Source: an uncultured Bacilli bacterium
Lineage (GTDB): Bacteria > Bacillota_I > Bacilli_A > RF39 > UBA660
DNA length: 13,296 nucleotides
Direction of reading: 5' to 3'
Assembly: GCA_934122215.1 (NCBI GenBank)
Contig: CAKOWF010000029.1
Span: 1 to 13,296 of the forward strand
In this document: positions 1 to 7,247 of the stretch, piece after piece
How the letters are laid out: the number at the start of each line of letters is the position of its first letter
How positions within the stretch are numbered: the stretch's first letter is position 1
Notes under the pieces: model-generated
Database searches by the model: none
Seen by the model: the letters and a program-made list of their open reading frames with translations, nothing else
Told to the model about the DNA's origin: nothing
Translations under genes and position numbers: made by a program

Positions 1-2
1 TT

Positions 3-521
3 TTAGTTACCAAAATATCCATTATATACTTCTTTAGTTTCATTAACAACTACAAAAGCATTTGGATCATATTTTTTTATTATTTTCTTTAAGTCATTAA
101 ATTTTACTTTATCTATTTCAATAAATAACATATATTTTTCATTATGTTCTTTTTCACTTCTGACATCTATTACTGAAACACCAAATCCATTTTTTTTAAG
201 AAAAGCAACAAGTTCATCATCTCTTTTACTTGTAATAACTTGAACACCAAAATTACCTTTAATAAGTTTTTCTGATACAGCACTTCCTATAAATGTACCA
301 GTAGCATATCCACCAGCATATGATAAAGCAATAAATATACTTGTACTATCAGTATTTAATGCTTCCTTAACAACAATGAACCATATAAAAACTTCAAAAA
401 ATCCTATTAAACTTGCTAATAACTTTTTCCCTTTTACTGTTACAATTGTTCTACATGTTCCCATTGAAACATCAATAATTCTAACAAAAAATACCTTTAA
501 ACATAATATAAACAATTCCAT
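3..521 (-). CDS. UPF0316 family membrane protein with C-terminal DUF2179 domain
   Basis: The predicted protein has 172 residues. Hydrophobic helices lie near residues 2-18, 33-51 and 60-80. The region around MGTCRTI (20-26) and the following GFFEVFIW are typical of the N-terminal DUF5698 part of UPF0316 (B. subtilis YebE-like) proteins. Residues about 90-165 form the soluble DUF2179 domain, which is also found at the C-terminus of YitT-type membrane proteins. The biochemical role of the family is not known to me, so only the location, an integral membrane protein with a cytosolic domain, is inferred. The frame is open upstream to position 551, but the start at 521 is chosen because a strong AGGAGG lies at 528-533, six bases ahead of it. 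A sigma-A-like promoter just upstream diverges from the peptidase genes. The gene is complete; its stop codon is at 3-5. Confidence 0.85.
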   Translation of the reverse strand: MELFILCLKVFFVRIIDVSMGTCRTIVTVKGKKLLASLIGFFEVFIWFIVVKEALNTDSTSIFIALSYAGGYATGTFIGSAVSEKLIKGNFGVQVITSKRDDELVAFLKKNGFGVSVIDVRSEKEHNEKYMLFIEIDKVKFNDLKKIIKKYDPNAFVVVNETKEVYNGYFGN

Positions 522-542
522 TATTCTCCTCCTATAATTCAT

Positions 543-571
543 AGTATACATTATTATTTTTACTAAATCAA
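543..571 (-). promoter_or_regulatory. Sigma-A-type promoter of the UPF0316 gene
   Basis: Read on the minus strand, TTGATT (566-571) is followed after exactly 17 bases by TATACT (543-548). Transcription would begin near 536, just before the AGGAGG at 528-533, giving a leader of about 15 bases. Confidence 0.6.
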
Positions 572-590
572 ATAAACATATACAATATAT

Positions 591-619
591 TTGTATTTTT
601 TTTTAATTTAATTTATAAT
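591..619 (+). promoter_or_regulatory. Possible sigma-A-type promoter of the tandem peptidase genes
   Basis: TTGTAT (591-596), 17 bases, then a perfect TATAAT (614-619). The expected start near 626 falls inside the AAGGTGGTGA Shine-Dalgarno stretch (621-630) of the gene at 635. Either the leader is extremely short or a different promoter is used. The -35 box is also the right arm of a 6-bp inverted repeat (580-596). Confidence 0.4.
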
Positions 620-634
620 TAAGGTGGTGAGAAT

Positions 635-1573
635 ATGAAAAAAAGAAAACTTAAGAAAAATGTTAAATATGGATTAATCGGCATATTAATATTTATAATT
701 TTAATAATATTTTTAGTTAAATTTATAAGTTATAGAAATAGTAATGAATACAAATTAAAAGAAAAAGGATATTCTAAAGAAGAAATTAAAGAAATATTAA
801 ATTTGGATGAAGATAAAAAAAATAAAATATTAGAAATGGATTATAATGAAAATATTTTAAATTTTGTTAATGAAAAATATTTTTTACTTAAAAATTTAGA
901 TAGATATTTAAAACTTTATAGTGAATGTAATTGTAGACATGATAAAGTTGTAAGTCTAGTTAATGTTAATGCTGATTATGAACAATATGATAAAAATATT
1001 ATAAAAGAAACTGATACATCAAAAGGAATTTTAATGCTAGTAAATAAATATCATTATCTAACAGATGATTACAAACCAGAATTAAATAAAATAAGTGTTA
1101 TGTATGCTTACGATGATAATGAATTAACAAGTGAAGCTTTGAAAGCTTACAAAAATATGTGGTACGCAGCTAATAAAGAAGGTCTAACACTAATTGCTTC
1201 ATCTAGTTATAGATCATATGAATCTCAAAAAACATTATGGGAATCAAGAGCTATTGTTGATGAAAAAGCTGCTGATTTATCAACTGCTAGAGCAGGATAT
1301 TCAGAACATCAAACTGGATTTGTAATTGATATATTAACTTATAATTCTACATTAGCTAACTTTGAAGAGTCGGATGAATTCAAATGGTTAAGTGAAAATT
1401 CTTATAAATATGGATTTATATTAAGATATCCTAAAGATAAAACTGATATTACAGGTTATGAATATGAATCATGGCATTATAGATATGTAGGTGTAGAAGC
1501 TGCTACTAAAATACATAATGAAAATATTACATTTGATGAATATTATGCTTATTATATAGAAGGTGAAAAATGA
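635..1573 (+). CDS. Membrane-anchored M15B peptidase (VanY/LdcB-type D,D- or L,D-carboxypeptidase)
   Basis: This 312-residue protein has a basic N-terminus and one transmembrane anchor at about 12-32, which places the catalytic domain outside the cell. The peptidase domain (about 125-300) carries the family's signature: SSYRSYESQ (189-197), SEHQTGFVID (223-232) with zinc ligands H225 and D232, and ESWHYRYVG (278-286) with probable catalytic E278 and zinc ligand H281. Family members cut the terminal D-Ala or a D,L bond from peptidoglycan stem peptides; sequence alone does not separate D,D- from L,D-carboxypeptidase. Residues about 45-96 form an asparagine/lysine-rich helical unit starting GYSKEEI, which is repeated in the downstream gene. 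The start follows AAGGTGGTGA at 621-630. The stop overlaps the next start as ATGA, indicating translational coupling. Confidence 0.9.
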   Translation: MKKRKLKKNVKYGLIGILIFIILIIFLVKFISYRNSNEYKLKEKGYSKEEIKEILNLDEDKKNKILEMDYNENILNFVNEKYFLLKNLDRYLKLYSECNCRHDKVVSLVNVNADYEQYDKNIIKETDTSKGILMLVNKYHYLTDDYKPELNKISVMYAYDDNELTSEALKAYKNMWYAANKEGLTLIASSSYRSYESQKTLWESRAIVDEKAADLSTARAGYSEHQTGFVIDILTYNSTLANFEESDEFKWLSENSYKYGFILRYPKDKTDITGYEYESWHYRYVGVEAATKIHNENITFDEYYAYYIEGEK

Positions 1574-2619
1574 AAAAGATAATTTTAATTTTATTAATAT
1601 TTTTAACAGGCTGTACTAAAGAAGAAGTAAATCCATTAAAAGAAATAGGATACAGTGATGATGAAATTAGTGTTATTGAGACTATGTCTACTAATACAAT
1701 AGAATATATTAAAAATAGTAATTATAATTCAAATTATATAACACTATTAACTAGTAGTAATTTTAATGAAAACAATTTTAACAATTACATTAATTTAATG
1801 GATAAATCTAACTACTCTATTGATGATATTTTATATGTTGTCAATAATAACTATTATGATGATACTATCAATTATGATGAAAATACTTTATCTTTAATGA
1901 AAAGTAAATATTATATACATAACAACTTAAATAAATATTTAAACTATAAAAATAATTCAAAAAAAACATTTAATAATAACAATGAATTAAATGATTATGT
2001 TATAACAAGTATTAATAGTATGCTTGATACTCCATTTTATCAAAACCCTGTTAAAACTGACTTGTCAAAAGGATATCTAATGATTGTAAACAAGTATCAT
2101 TATCTTGACAGTAATTATGTTCCAAATAATTTAGTTACTGCTAGTTCTAAATATGGTAATACTTTACAAGTTGAAAAAACAACTTATGAAGCATTTATAA
2201 ATATGTATAATGATGCTTCTAAAATTGGTTTAAATATAGCTATTATGTCTCCATATAGAAGTTATAATACCCAAATAGGACTATATAATAGATATGCTAG
2301 TGTTGATGGTAAAGCATTAGCTGATACATATTCAGCAAGAGCAGGATATTCAGAACATCAAACTGGTTTAGCTATTGATATAGTTAAAAGAGGTGGAACT
2401 TTAGGAGGATTTGAAACTACTAAAGAATTTAAATGGATGAAAGATAATTCTTATAAATATGGTTTTATTTTAAGATATCCTAGTGGTAAAGAATGGATTA
2501 CAGGTTATCAATATGAACCATGGCATTATAGATATGTAGGTGTAGAAGCTGCTACACAAATATATAATGAAGAAATTACATTTGAAGAATATTATGCATA
2601 TTATGTTGAAAAGAATTAA
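1570..2619 (+). CDS. Lipoprotein M15B peptidase (VanY/LdcB-type), paralogue of the preceding gene
   Basis: The 349-residue product starts with a lipoprotein signal peptide ending in the lipobox LTGC, so C15 would be lipidated and the mature protein held on the outer face of the membrane. The C-terminal peptidase domain (about 165-345) is complete: PYRSYNTQ (228-235), SEHQTGLAID (261-270) with H263 and D270, and EPWHYRYVG (316-324) with E316 and H319. Between them is an Asn-rich stalk holding two copies of the roughly 50-residue unit (from about residues 28 and 82) that occurs once in the upstream paralogue. The start ATG overlaps the previous stop as ATGA, with AAGGTG at 1560-1565 as ribosome binding site, so the two are one operon. 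The pair looks like a tandem duplication with different membrane attachment. Probable role: cell-wall stem-peptide trimming. Confidence 0.9.
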   Translation: MKKIILILLIFLTGCTKEEVNPLKEIGYSDDEISVIETMSTNTIEYIKNSNYNSNYITLLTSSNFNENNFNNYINLMDKSNYSIDDILYVVNNNYYDDTINYDENTLSLMKSKYYIHNNLNKYLNYKNNSKKTFNNNNELNDYVITSINSMLDTPFYQNPVKTDLSKGYLMIVNKYHYLDSNYVPNNLVTASSKYGNTLQVEKTTYEAFINMYNDASKIGLNIAIMSPYRSYNTQIGLYNRYASVDGKALADTYSARAGYSEHQTGLAIDIVKRGGTLGGFETTKEFKWMKDNSYKYGFILRYPSGKEWITGYQYEPWHYRYVGVEAATQIYNEEITFEEYYAYYVEKN

Positions 2620-2648
2620 TTTTAATTCTTTTTTTAATATAAAAAAAT

Positions 2649-2680
2649 AATAGGACTTTTAAAAGCCCTATTTTATTGTT
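2649..2680. terminator. Bidirectional intrinsic terminator between convergent genes
   Basis: Positions 2649-2660 and 2661-2672 can pair in a stem of up to 12 bp with one mismatch, in practice with a small A/T loop. A T-rich run follows on the plus strand (2671-2680), and the minus strand continues into a run of seven T (from 2647 downwards). It can end both the lipoprotein peptidase mRNA and the hydrolase mRNA. It includes the hydrolase stop codon (2668-2670). Confidence 0.7.
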
Positions 2681-3309
2681 TTTAAAGGATTTTTTATAAA
2701 TTCTGATATTTTTTCATAGGTTTCTTTGTTTGTTAACAAAGGATTATGAGAATTTGATTCAATTTCAACAGTACTAGCTAAAAAAGTGTAAATAGAATTA
2801 ATCCAATTTTGACTTACAAATACATCACCTTTTGAATATATAATTAATGAATAAATATTATTAATTGACACTAAATCATTTTTACTTTTTATTACTTCCC
2901 TTAATGATTTATAATATAAAATCATATTATGCAAATTTGGTTTAGCAGTTACAGGAGTATTATAATCAGGTCCATTATATTGTTTTGATATTTCCTTTTT
3001 CTCTTTTGATGTTGTACTAACAAATTCTGGAGAAACATATACTATTCTATTAACATATGTATCAGTTTTTTCATCAATCAAATATCCAAAATTACATCCC
3101 ATAGAATGGCAAATTAAATTTACTTCCTCATTATTTGGATTATTATCTTTTATAAAATTTTCAATATATGGAATAATTGTCTTAATAGAATAATTTGAAT
3201 AATCATCAATAACTGGAATAACATCAATACCCTGTTCTTGAAAATTACTAATAATTTGTGTTTGTTCTTCTTTAGTAGTTGACATTCCCTTAATATAAAA
3301 ATTAACCAT
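2668..3309 (-). CDS. Small cytosolic alpha/beta hydrolase
   Basis: The 213-residue protein has no signal peptide or membrane segment. The nucleophile elbow is LICHSMGCNFG (65-75) with probable catalytic S69. D162 in YSKGDVF and H188 in SNSHNP are placed as expected for the acid and base of a Ser-Asp-His triad. The elbow reads C-H-S-M-G, so the first glycine of the usual GxSxG is replaced by cysteine; small residues are tolerated there in some families. The substrate cannot be inferred; esterase/lipase-like chemistry is only the family default. A GAGGTGA Shine-Dalgarno (3314-3320) supports the start. It is followed by its own terminator and preceded by the smc terminator, so it is probably monocistronic. 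Confidence 0.75.
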   Translation of the reverse strand: MVNFYIKGMSTTKEEQTQIISNFQEQGIDVIPVIDDYSNYSIKTIIPYIENFIKDNNPNNEEVNLICHSMGCNFGYLIDEKTDTYVNRIVYVSPEFVSTTSKEKKEISKQYNGPDYNTPVTAKPNLHNMILYYKSLREVIKSKNDLVSINNIYSLIIYSKGDVFVSQNWINSIYTFLASTVEIESNSHNPLLTNKETYEKISEFIKNPLKTIK

Positions 3310-3330
3310 AAACTCACCTCTTGTTGATAT

Positions 3331-3359
3331 AATATATCACAAAATATGTTTTTTTGCAA
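3331..3359 (-). promoter_or_regulatory. Sigma-A-type promoter of the hydrolase gene
   Basis: On the minus strand TTGCAA (3354-3359), 17 bases, then TATATT (3331-3336) preceded by TGA, which gives a partial extended -10. It lies 21 bases before the ATG at 3309. Confidence 0.5.
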
Positions 3360-3375
3360 ATAATAAACTTTGAAT

Positions 3376-3400
3376 ACAAAAAGGACTCTTAAAAAGTCCT
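3376..3400 (-). terminator. Intrinsic terminator of smc
   Basis: Read on the minus strand, AGGACT (3395-3400) and AGTCCT (3382-3387) form a short stem across an A/T loop, followed by a T run (down to about 3376). The stem begins inside the smc stop codon. The short stem makes it moderate in strength. Confidence 0.55.
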
Positions 3401-6344
3401 ATTTTATCTCTTCTAATCTAACACTTACTAATTTACTAACACCAGACTCTTGCATCGTAATACCATATAATACATCAGCATATTCCATAGTTTTTTTCTT
3501 GTGAGTAATTAAAATAAATTGAGTTTTATTTTTAAATTTACTTAAATATTCTCCAAAACTATCAACATTGACTTCATCTAAAGCTGCTTCAACTTCATCT
3601 AATATACAGAATGGTACAGGTCTAGTTTTAAGTATTGCGAATAATAAACTAATAGCTGTAAAAGTCATTTCTCCACCAGATAAAAGTGAAATGCTTTTTA
3701 AACTTTTTCCTGGAGGTGAAGCTACTATTTCTATTCCTGTTTCTAATAAATTATTTGGATCAGTTAATTTTAAATCAGCATTACCACCTTTAAATAATTC
3801 TTTAAATGTTTCTTTAAAATTAGTTCTTATTATTTCAAATGTATCTTTAAATGAACTAATCATTACATTATCCATCTCTTTAATAATTTCTAATAATGTT
3901 TCTACTGCTTTATCTAAATCATTTTTTTGATTACTTAAAAATTCATATCTTTCATTAACTCTATCATATTCTTCTATTGAACCTAAGTTAACAATACCTA
4001 AATCTTTAATAATTCTTTTTAAATCACTAACTTTTACTTTAGCTTCTTCTATGTCAATATCTAAATGATAATTGTATTTAGCTGATTCATAAGTTAAACT
4101 ATAAGTTTCATTTAATTTAGATAATAAATTATCTAATTTGACATCCATTCTATTTACTTCAATTTCTAAATCTTTTAATTCTTTGTTTTTAGAATTTACT
4201 AAACTATTTTCTTGTTTTAAACTAAATTCTTTTTCTTCTAATATATCATGTAAATCATTTTTCTTTTTAGTTAATAATTCTAATTTAGATTCTATTTCAT
4301 TCTTTTTATTTAATTCTTCATAATATAAATTTAATATTCTAGTTTCTTCGTTACTTAATTCATTATTTAGTAATGAATTTGTACCTTTTACATCATTAGT
4401 GATTTGTTCTAACTCATTATTTAAATTTGTTTCTAAAATATTTTTATTATTTATTACTTCTTCATAATTTACTAAATCTTTATTTACTAAATAAATTTTA
4501 TCCTCTACACTACGATATTCATAATCAATTTCATTCATTTTATTTTCTAATTCTTTAATTTCATCTAGTAAACTTTGATGATTCTTTATTTCATTTTCTA
4601 AATCAAATTTTAATGAAATTATATTTCTTGATTTGGAACTTTCACCACCAGTTACAGAACCACCTACATGGAACATTTCACCATCTAATGTAACTATTCG
4701 ATATGTATGATTAATTAATTTACCTATTATGTTAGCTGAAGTAATATTATCAACTACTATTATATTACCTAATTGATTTTCTACAATATTTTTATACTTT
4801 GTATCATATTTAACTAAATTACTAGCTGTATTTATAAAGCCATTTTGTTGTTTTACCCTTGATAAGGTATCATTGTCTATATATTTAGATTTGATTATAT
4901 TAAGTGGAAAGAAAGTTGCTCTACCTAATCTATTTTCTTTCAAATACTTAATAGCTTCTTCTATTGATTTTTGATTTTCACTTACTATATAAGATGAACT
5001 AGCTCCAAGTGCTACACTAATACATTTAGAATATTCTTCATCTACTTCTATTAAATTTCCTATAACATCTATCATACCTATCAATTTAGGATTTTTTAGA
5101 ACTGCATTTACTGAACTAGGTAATGTACTGTTATTTTCTATCATATTTTGTAAATGATTTATTTGATTTTCACTTTCTACTTTTTTACGAATTGTAATAG
5201 TTAACTTATTTTCTGTATTATTTTTATTATTTTTAATACTATTTAATTTGTTATTTAATAAATTTTGTTCTTCTTTTTTTGATTTAATATTTTCTAATAA
5301 ATTATTTTTTTCTAATGTTAATTTATTTAAATTATTTTTTATTTTTAAAGATTCTTCTTCTAAAACTAACAAATGTTTATGAAGTTTTTCATCCTCTACT
5401 TCATATTTTTTTCTTTCTAGTAATATATTTTTTTCACTATTTATTTTTTCTACTTTTCTTACTTGCTCAATTAAATCTGTTTGTAAACTACTAATATTTT
5501 CTTCTAACAAAGTTAATTCTGTTTTTTCCTTTTCCAAAGTACTTGAATTAGTACTGTTAACAGTTGATAAAGATATAATTTCCTCATTTAAAGAATCTAT
5601 TTTTGTTTTTGATTTTTGATATATTTCGTTTAAATTAGTTATTTCTTCTGTTATATAAGCTATTTCTAAACTTTCTAACAATTCACTTTTTTCTTTATAT
5701 ATTATAGCTTTATTTCTGTCTTCTTTTAAAGGTTCAATTTGAGAAGATAATTCACTAATAATATCATTTACTCTTGTTAAATTTTCATTTGTTCTTTCTA
5801 ATTTTCTAATAGCTTCTTCTTTTCTTTTTTTGTATTTTAATACTCCTGCTGCTTCTTCAAAAATTGTTCTTCTATTTTCTGGTTTACTAGTTATAATTTC
5901 ACTTACTTTACCTTGTGAAATTATATTAAAACTTTCTTTAGCTATACCAGTATCTAGAAATAAATCTGTTACATCTTTTAGTCTACACTTTTCCTCATTT
6001 ATTGAATATTCATTTGTACCATCTTTATATACTCTTCTTCTTATAGCTACTTCATCATAATTTATTTTTAAATATTTGTCAGTATTATCAAAAACAAGTG
6101 TAACTGTTGCAACATTTTGAGGTTTTCTTGACTTACTTCCTGAAAATATTACATCAGTCATATTATTATCACCACGAAGTGATTTTATTGATTGTTCACC
6201 AAGTACCCACCTAACAGCATCTACTACATTACTTTTACCACTACCATTTGGGCCTACTACTCCTGTTATACCATTTGTTAGATCTAATACGGTTTTATCA
6301 GCAAACGATTTAAAACCTGTTGCTATTATCTTTTTTAAATACAT
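3399..6344 (-). CDS. smc: Chromosome segregation ATPase SMC, short-armed form
   Basis: This is a complete 981-residue structural-maintenance-of-chromosomes protein, the ATPase core of the bacterial condensin that folds and helps segregate the nucleoid with ScpA and ScpB. Visible parts in order: N-terminal head with Walker A GPNGSGKSN (31-39); first coiled coil (about 165-405); hinge (about 405-570) ending in the glycine-rich GGSVTGGE (561-568); return coiled coil (about 575-830); C-terminal head with signature LSGGE (888-892), Walker B/D-loop CILDEVEAALDE (913-924) and the ITHKKKTM segment. B. subtilis-type Smc is near 1180 residues, so each arm is shortened by roughly 90-100 residues while head and hinge are intact. 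The ribosome binding site is weak (GTGTGGTAAT ahead of the ATG). The usual rnc and ftsY neighbours are absent here; the gene stands between its own promoter and terminator. Confidence 0.96.
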   Translation of the reverse strand: MYLKKIIATGFKSFADKTVLDLTNGITGVVGPNGSGKSNVVDAVRWVLGEQSIKSLRGDNNMTDVIFSGSKSRKPQNVATVTLVFDNTDKYLKINYDEVAIRRRVYKDGTNEYSINEEKCRLKDVTDLFLDTGIAKESFNIISQGKVSEIITSKPENRRTIFEEAAGVLKYKKRKEEAIRKLERTNENLTRVNDIISELSSQIEPLKEDRNKAIIYKEKSELLESLEIAYITEEITNLNEIYQKSKTKIDSLNEEIISLSTVNSTNSSTLEKEKTELTLLEENISSLQTDLIEQVRKVEKINSEKNILLERKKYEVEDEKLHKHLLVLEEESLKIKNNLNKLTLEKNNLLENIKSKKEEQNLLNNKLNSIKNNKNNTENKLTITIRKKVESENQINHLQNMIENNSTLPSSVNAVLKNPKLIGMIDVIGNLIEVDEEYSKCISVALGASSSYIVSENQKSIEEAIKYLKENRLGRATFFPLNIIKSKYIDNDTLSRVKQQNGFINTASNLVKYDTKYKNIVENQLGNIIVVDNITSANIIGKLINHTYRIVTLDGEMFHVGGSVTGGESSKSRNIISLKFDLENEIKNHQSLLDEIKELENKMNEIDYEYRSVEDKIYLVNKDLVNYEEVINNKNILETNLNNELEQITNDVKGTNSLLNNELSNEETRILNLYYEELNKKNEIESKLELLTKKKNDLHDILEEKEFSLKQENSLVNSKNKELKDLEIEVNRMDVKLDNLLSKLNETYSLTYESAKYNYHLDIDIEEAKVKVSDLKRIIKDLGIVNLGSIEEYDRVNERYEFLSNQKNDLDKAVETLLEIIKEMDNVMISSFKDTFEIIRTNFKETFKELFKGGNADLKLTDPNNLLETGIEIVASPPGKSLKSISLLSGGEMTFTAISLLFAILKTRPVPFCILDEVEAALDEVNVDSFGEYLSKFKNKTQFILITHKKKTMEYADVLYGITMQESGVSKLVSVRLEEIK

Positions 6345-6366
6345 ATTACCACACTCACTAGTGTTT

Positions 6367-6395
6367 ATTATACTATATTTTTAAATTTGAGTAAA
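6367..6395 (-). promoter_or_regulatory. Sigma-A-type promoter of smc
   Basis: On the minus strand TTTACT (6390-6395), 17 bases, then a perfect TATAAT (6367-6372), ending 22 bases before the smc ATG. It diverges from the promoter of the gene at 6451. Confidence 0.6.
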
Positions 6396-6399
6396 TAAT

Positions 6400-6428
6400 T
6401 TGCTTTATTAAAAAAAATATGTTAAAAT
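6400..6428 (+). promoter_or_regulatory. Sigma-A-type promoter of the 6451-6891 gene
   Basis: TTGCTT (6400-6405), 17 bases, then TAAAAT (6423-6428), ending 22 bases before the ATG. A strong GAGGGGGA ribosome binding site lies at 6439-6446. Confidence 0.55.
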
Positions 6429-6450
6429 ACCTACTACCGAGGGGGATTTT

Positions 6451-6891
6451 ATGAAATTATACTATAAATTAAATGAAAAAAAATTTATTAAAGAAATGGA
6501 TGATTATTGTAAAACTATTATAATATTAACAGAAAATCATGATTATGAAAGTGCTTATAATTATAAGTTATCATTTTATGCTAGAATGTTTGGATTTTTA
6601 GATAAAATTACTGAATATAATTTTAAGGATGATTTAAGTATTGATGCTAATATATATAATGAATTATTTGAACATTTATATAATGATGAAATTATAGAAA
6701 GTAAAAATTGTCAAAATATATATTATAGTTATTACAAAGGAAAACATGCTTGTTTTGCAAGTAAGAAAAACGTTTTAAATAAAATACTAGACATGCATTT
6801 GAATATAATTAAAGCAGATTTTGTTGATTGTGAAAAAGAAAATAACCAATTCATTAAAGAAAACATAATTAAAACTACTTCAATGAAGTAG
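6451..6891 (+). CDS. Unrecognised 146-residue hypothetical protein
   Basis: I do not recognise this protein. It begins MKLYYKLNEKKF and is rich in Tyr, Asn, Lys and Ile. It has no signal peptide and no membrane segment, and it appears largely alpha-helical, so it is probably cytosolic. Cysteines occur at about C20, C86, C100 and C126 without a clear metal-binding spacing. That it is a real gene is supported by a well-placed promoter (6400-6428), a strong GAGGGGGA ribosome binding site and a good terminator immediately at its end. The terminator hairpin includes its last codons and stop. It is a single-gene unit divergent from smc and convergent with spoVAE; neither neighbour implies a function. 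Confidence 0.75.
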   Translation: MKLYYKLNEKKFIKEMDDYCKTIIILTENHDYESAYNYKLSFYARMFGFLDKITEYNFKDDLSIDANIYNELFEHLYNDEIIESKNCQNIYYSYYKGKHACFASKKNVLNKILDMHLNIIKADFVDCEKENNQFIKENIIKTTSMK

Positions 6892-6898
6892 TTTTTTT
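6871..6898. terminator. Intrinsic terminator, probably shared by convergent genes
   Basis: An 11-bp perfect stem (6871-6881 with 6885-6895) with a 3-base AAT loop is followed by T residues through 6898 on the plus strand. The last sense codons and TAG of the 146-residue gene are inside the hairpin. On the minus strand the stem is followed by TTTTAATTATG just after the spoVAE stop (6897-6899), so it may also end the spoVA mRNA. Confidence 0.8.
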
Positions 6899-7247
6899 AA
6901 TCTTTAGGATTAAATATTAAACATAAAAAGAATGAAATTACTATAGCCGATATTATACCAGATGACGTTAAATCAAACATTCCCATTGCTAAACCTATTA
7001 TTCCATACTCTAATGATTTTTCTATTGCCCCATGTATAAGCAAGTGGCCAAAACTAGTTATAGGAACTAAAGCTCCTCCACCTGCCCATAAAACCAATTT
7101 ATCATAAATACTAAATATATCTAAAAATGCTCCCAATATAACAAATATAGTAGTTACATGTCCGGCCGTTAATTTAGTATTATCTAATATGATTTGACCA
7201 ATTAAACAAACAAATCCAGCAAATAGAAAAGCATTTAAATAATTCAT
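6897..7247 (-). CDS. spoVAE: Stage V sporulation protein AE (SpoVAE)
   Basis: A 116-residue, almost entirely hydrophobic protein with about four membrane helices. The segment DKLVLWAGGGALVPITSFGH (about 49-68) is characteristic of SpoVAE/SpoVAEb. SpoVA proteins reside in the inner forespore membrane and carry calcium-dipicolinic acid into the developing spore and out again at germination. The start overlaps the spoVAD stop as ATGA, with GGAGGT at 7254-7259 as ribosome binding site inside spoVAD. It is the last gene of the three-gene operon and shares an obvious motif with SpoVAC, so the two are distant paralogues. Length is normal for the family. Confidence 0.9.
   Translation of the reverse strand: MNYLNAFLFAGFVCLIGQIILDNTKLTAGHVTTIFVILGAFLDIFSIYDKLVLWAGGGALVPITSFGHLLIHGAIEKSLEYGIIGLAMGMFDLTSSGIISAIVISFFLCLIFNPKD

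Noticed and set aside
522..551. Upstream extension of the UPF0316 frame to 551
   Set aside because: The added residues lie over the AGGAGG and the -10 box; the start at 521 has ideal Shine-Dalgarno spacing.
3150..3359. A 69-codon minus-strand open frame overlapping the hydrolase start
   Set aside because: It overlaps the hydrolase in another frame, has no ribosome binding site and encodes a low-complexity Leu/Ile-rich sequence.
3568..3930. A 120-codon plus-strand open frame inside smc
   Set aside because: It is the antisense of the conserved SMC C-terminal head, which is clearly coding on the minus strand; no promoter or ribosome binding site.
4138..4323. A 61-codon plus-strand frame inside smc
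   Set aside because: Antisense of coiled-coil codons, giving a Ser/Phe-rich shadow product.
5830..6060. A 76-codon plus-strand frame inside smc
   Set aside because: Antisense of the conserved SMC N-terminal head.
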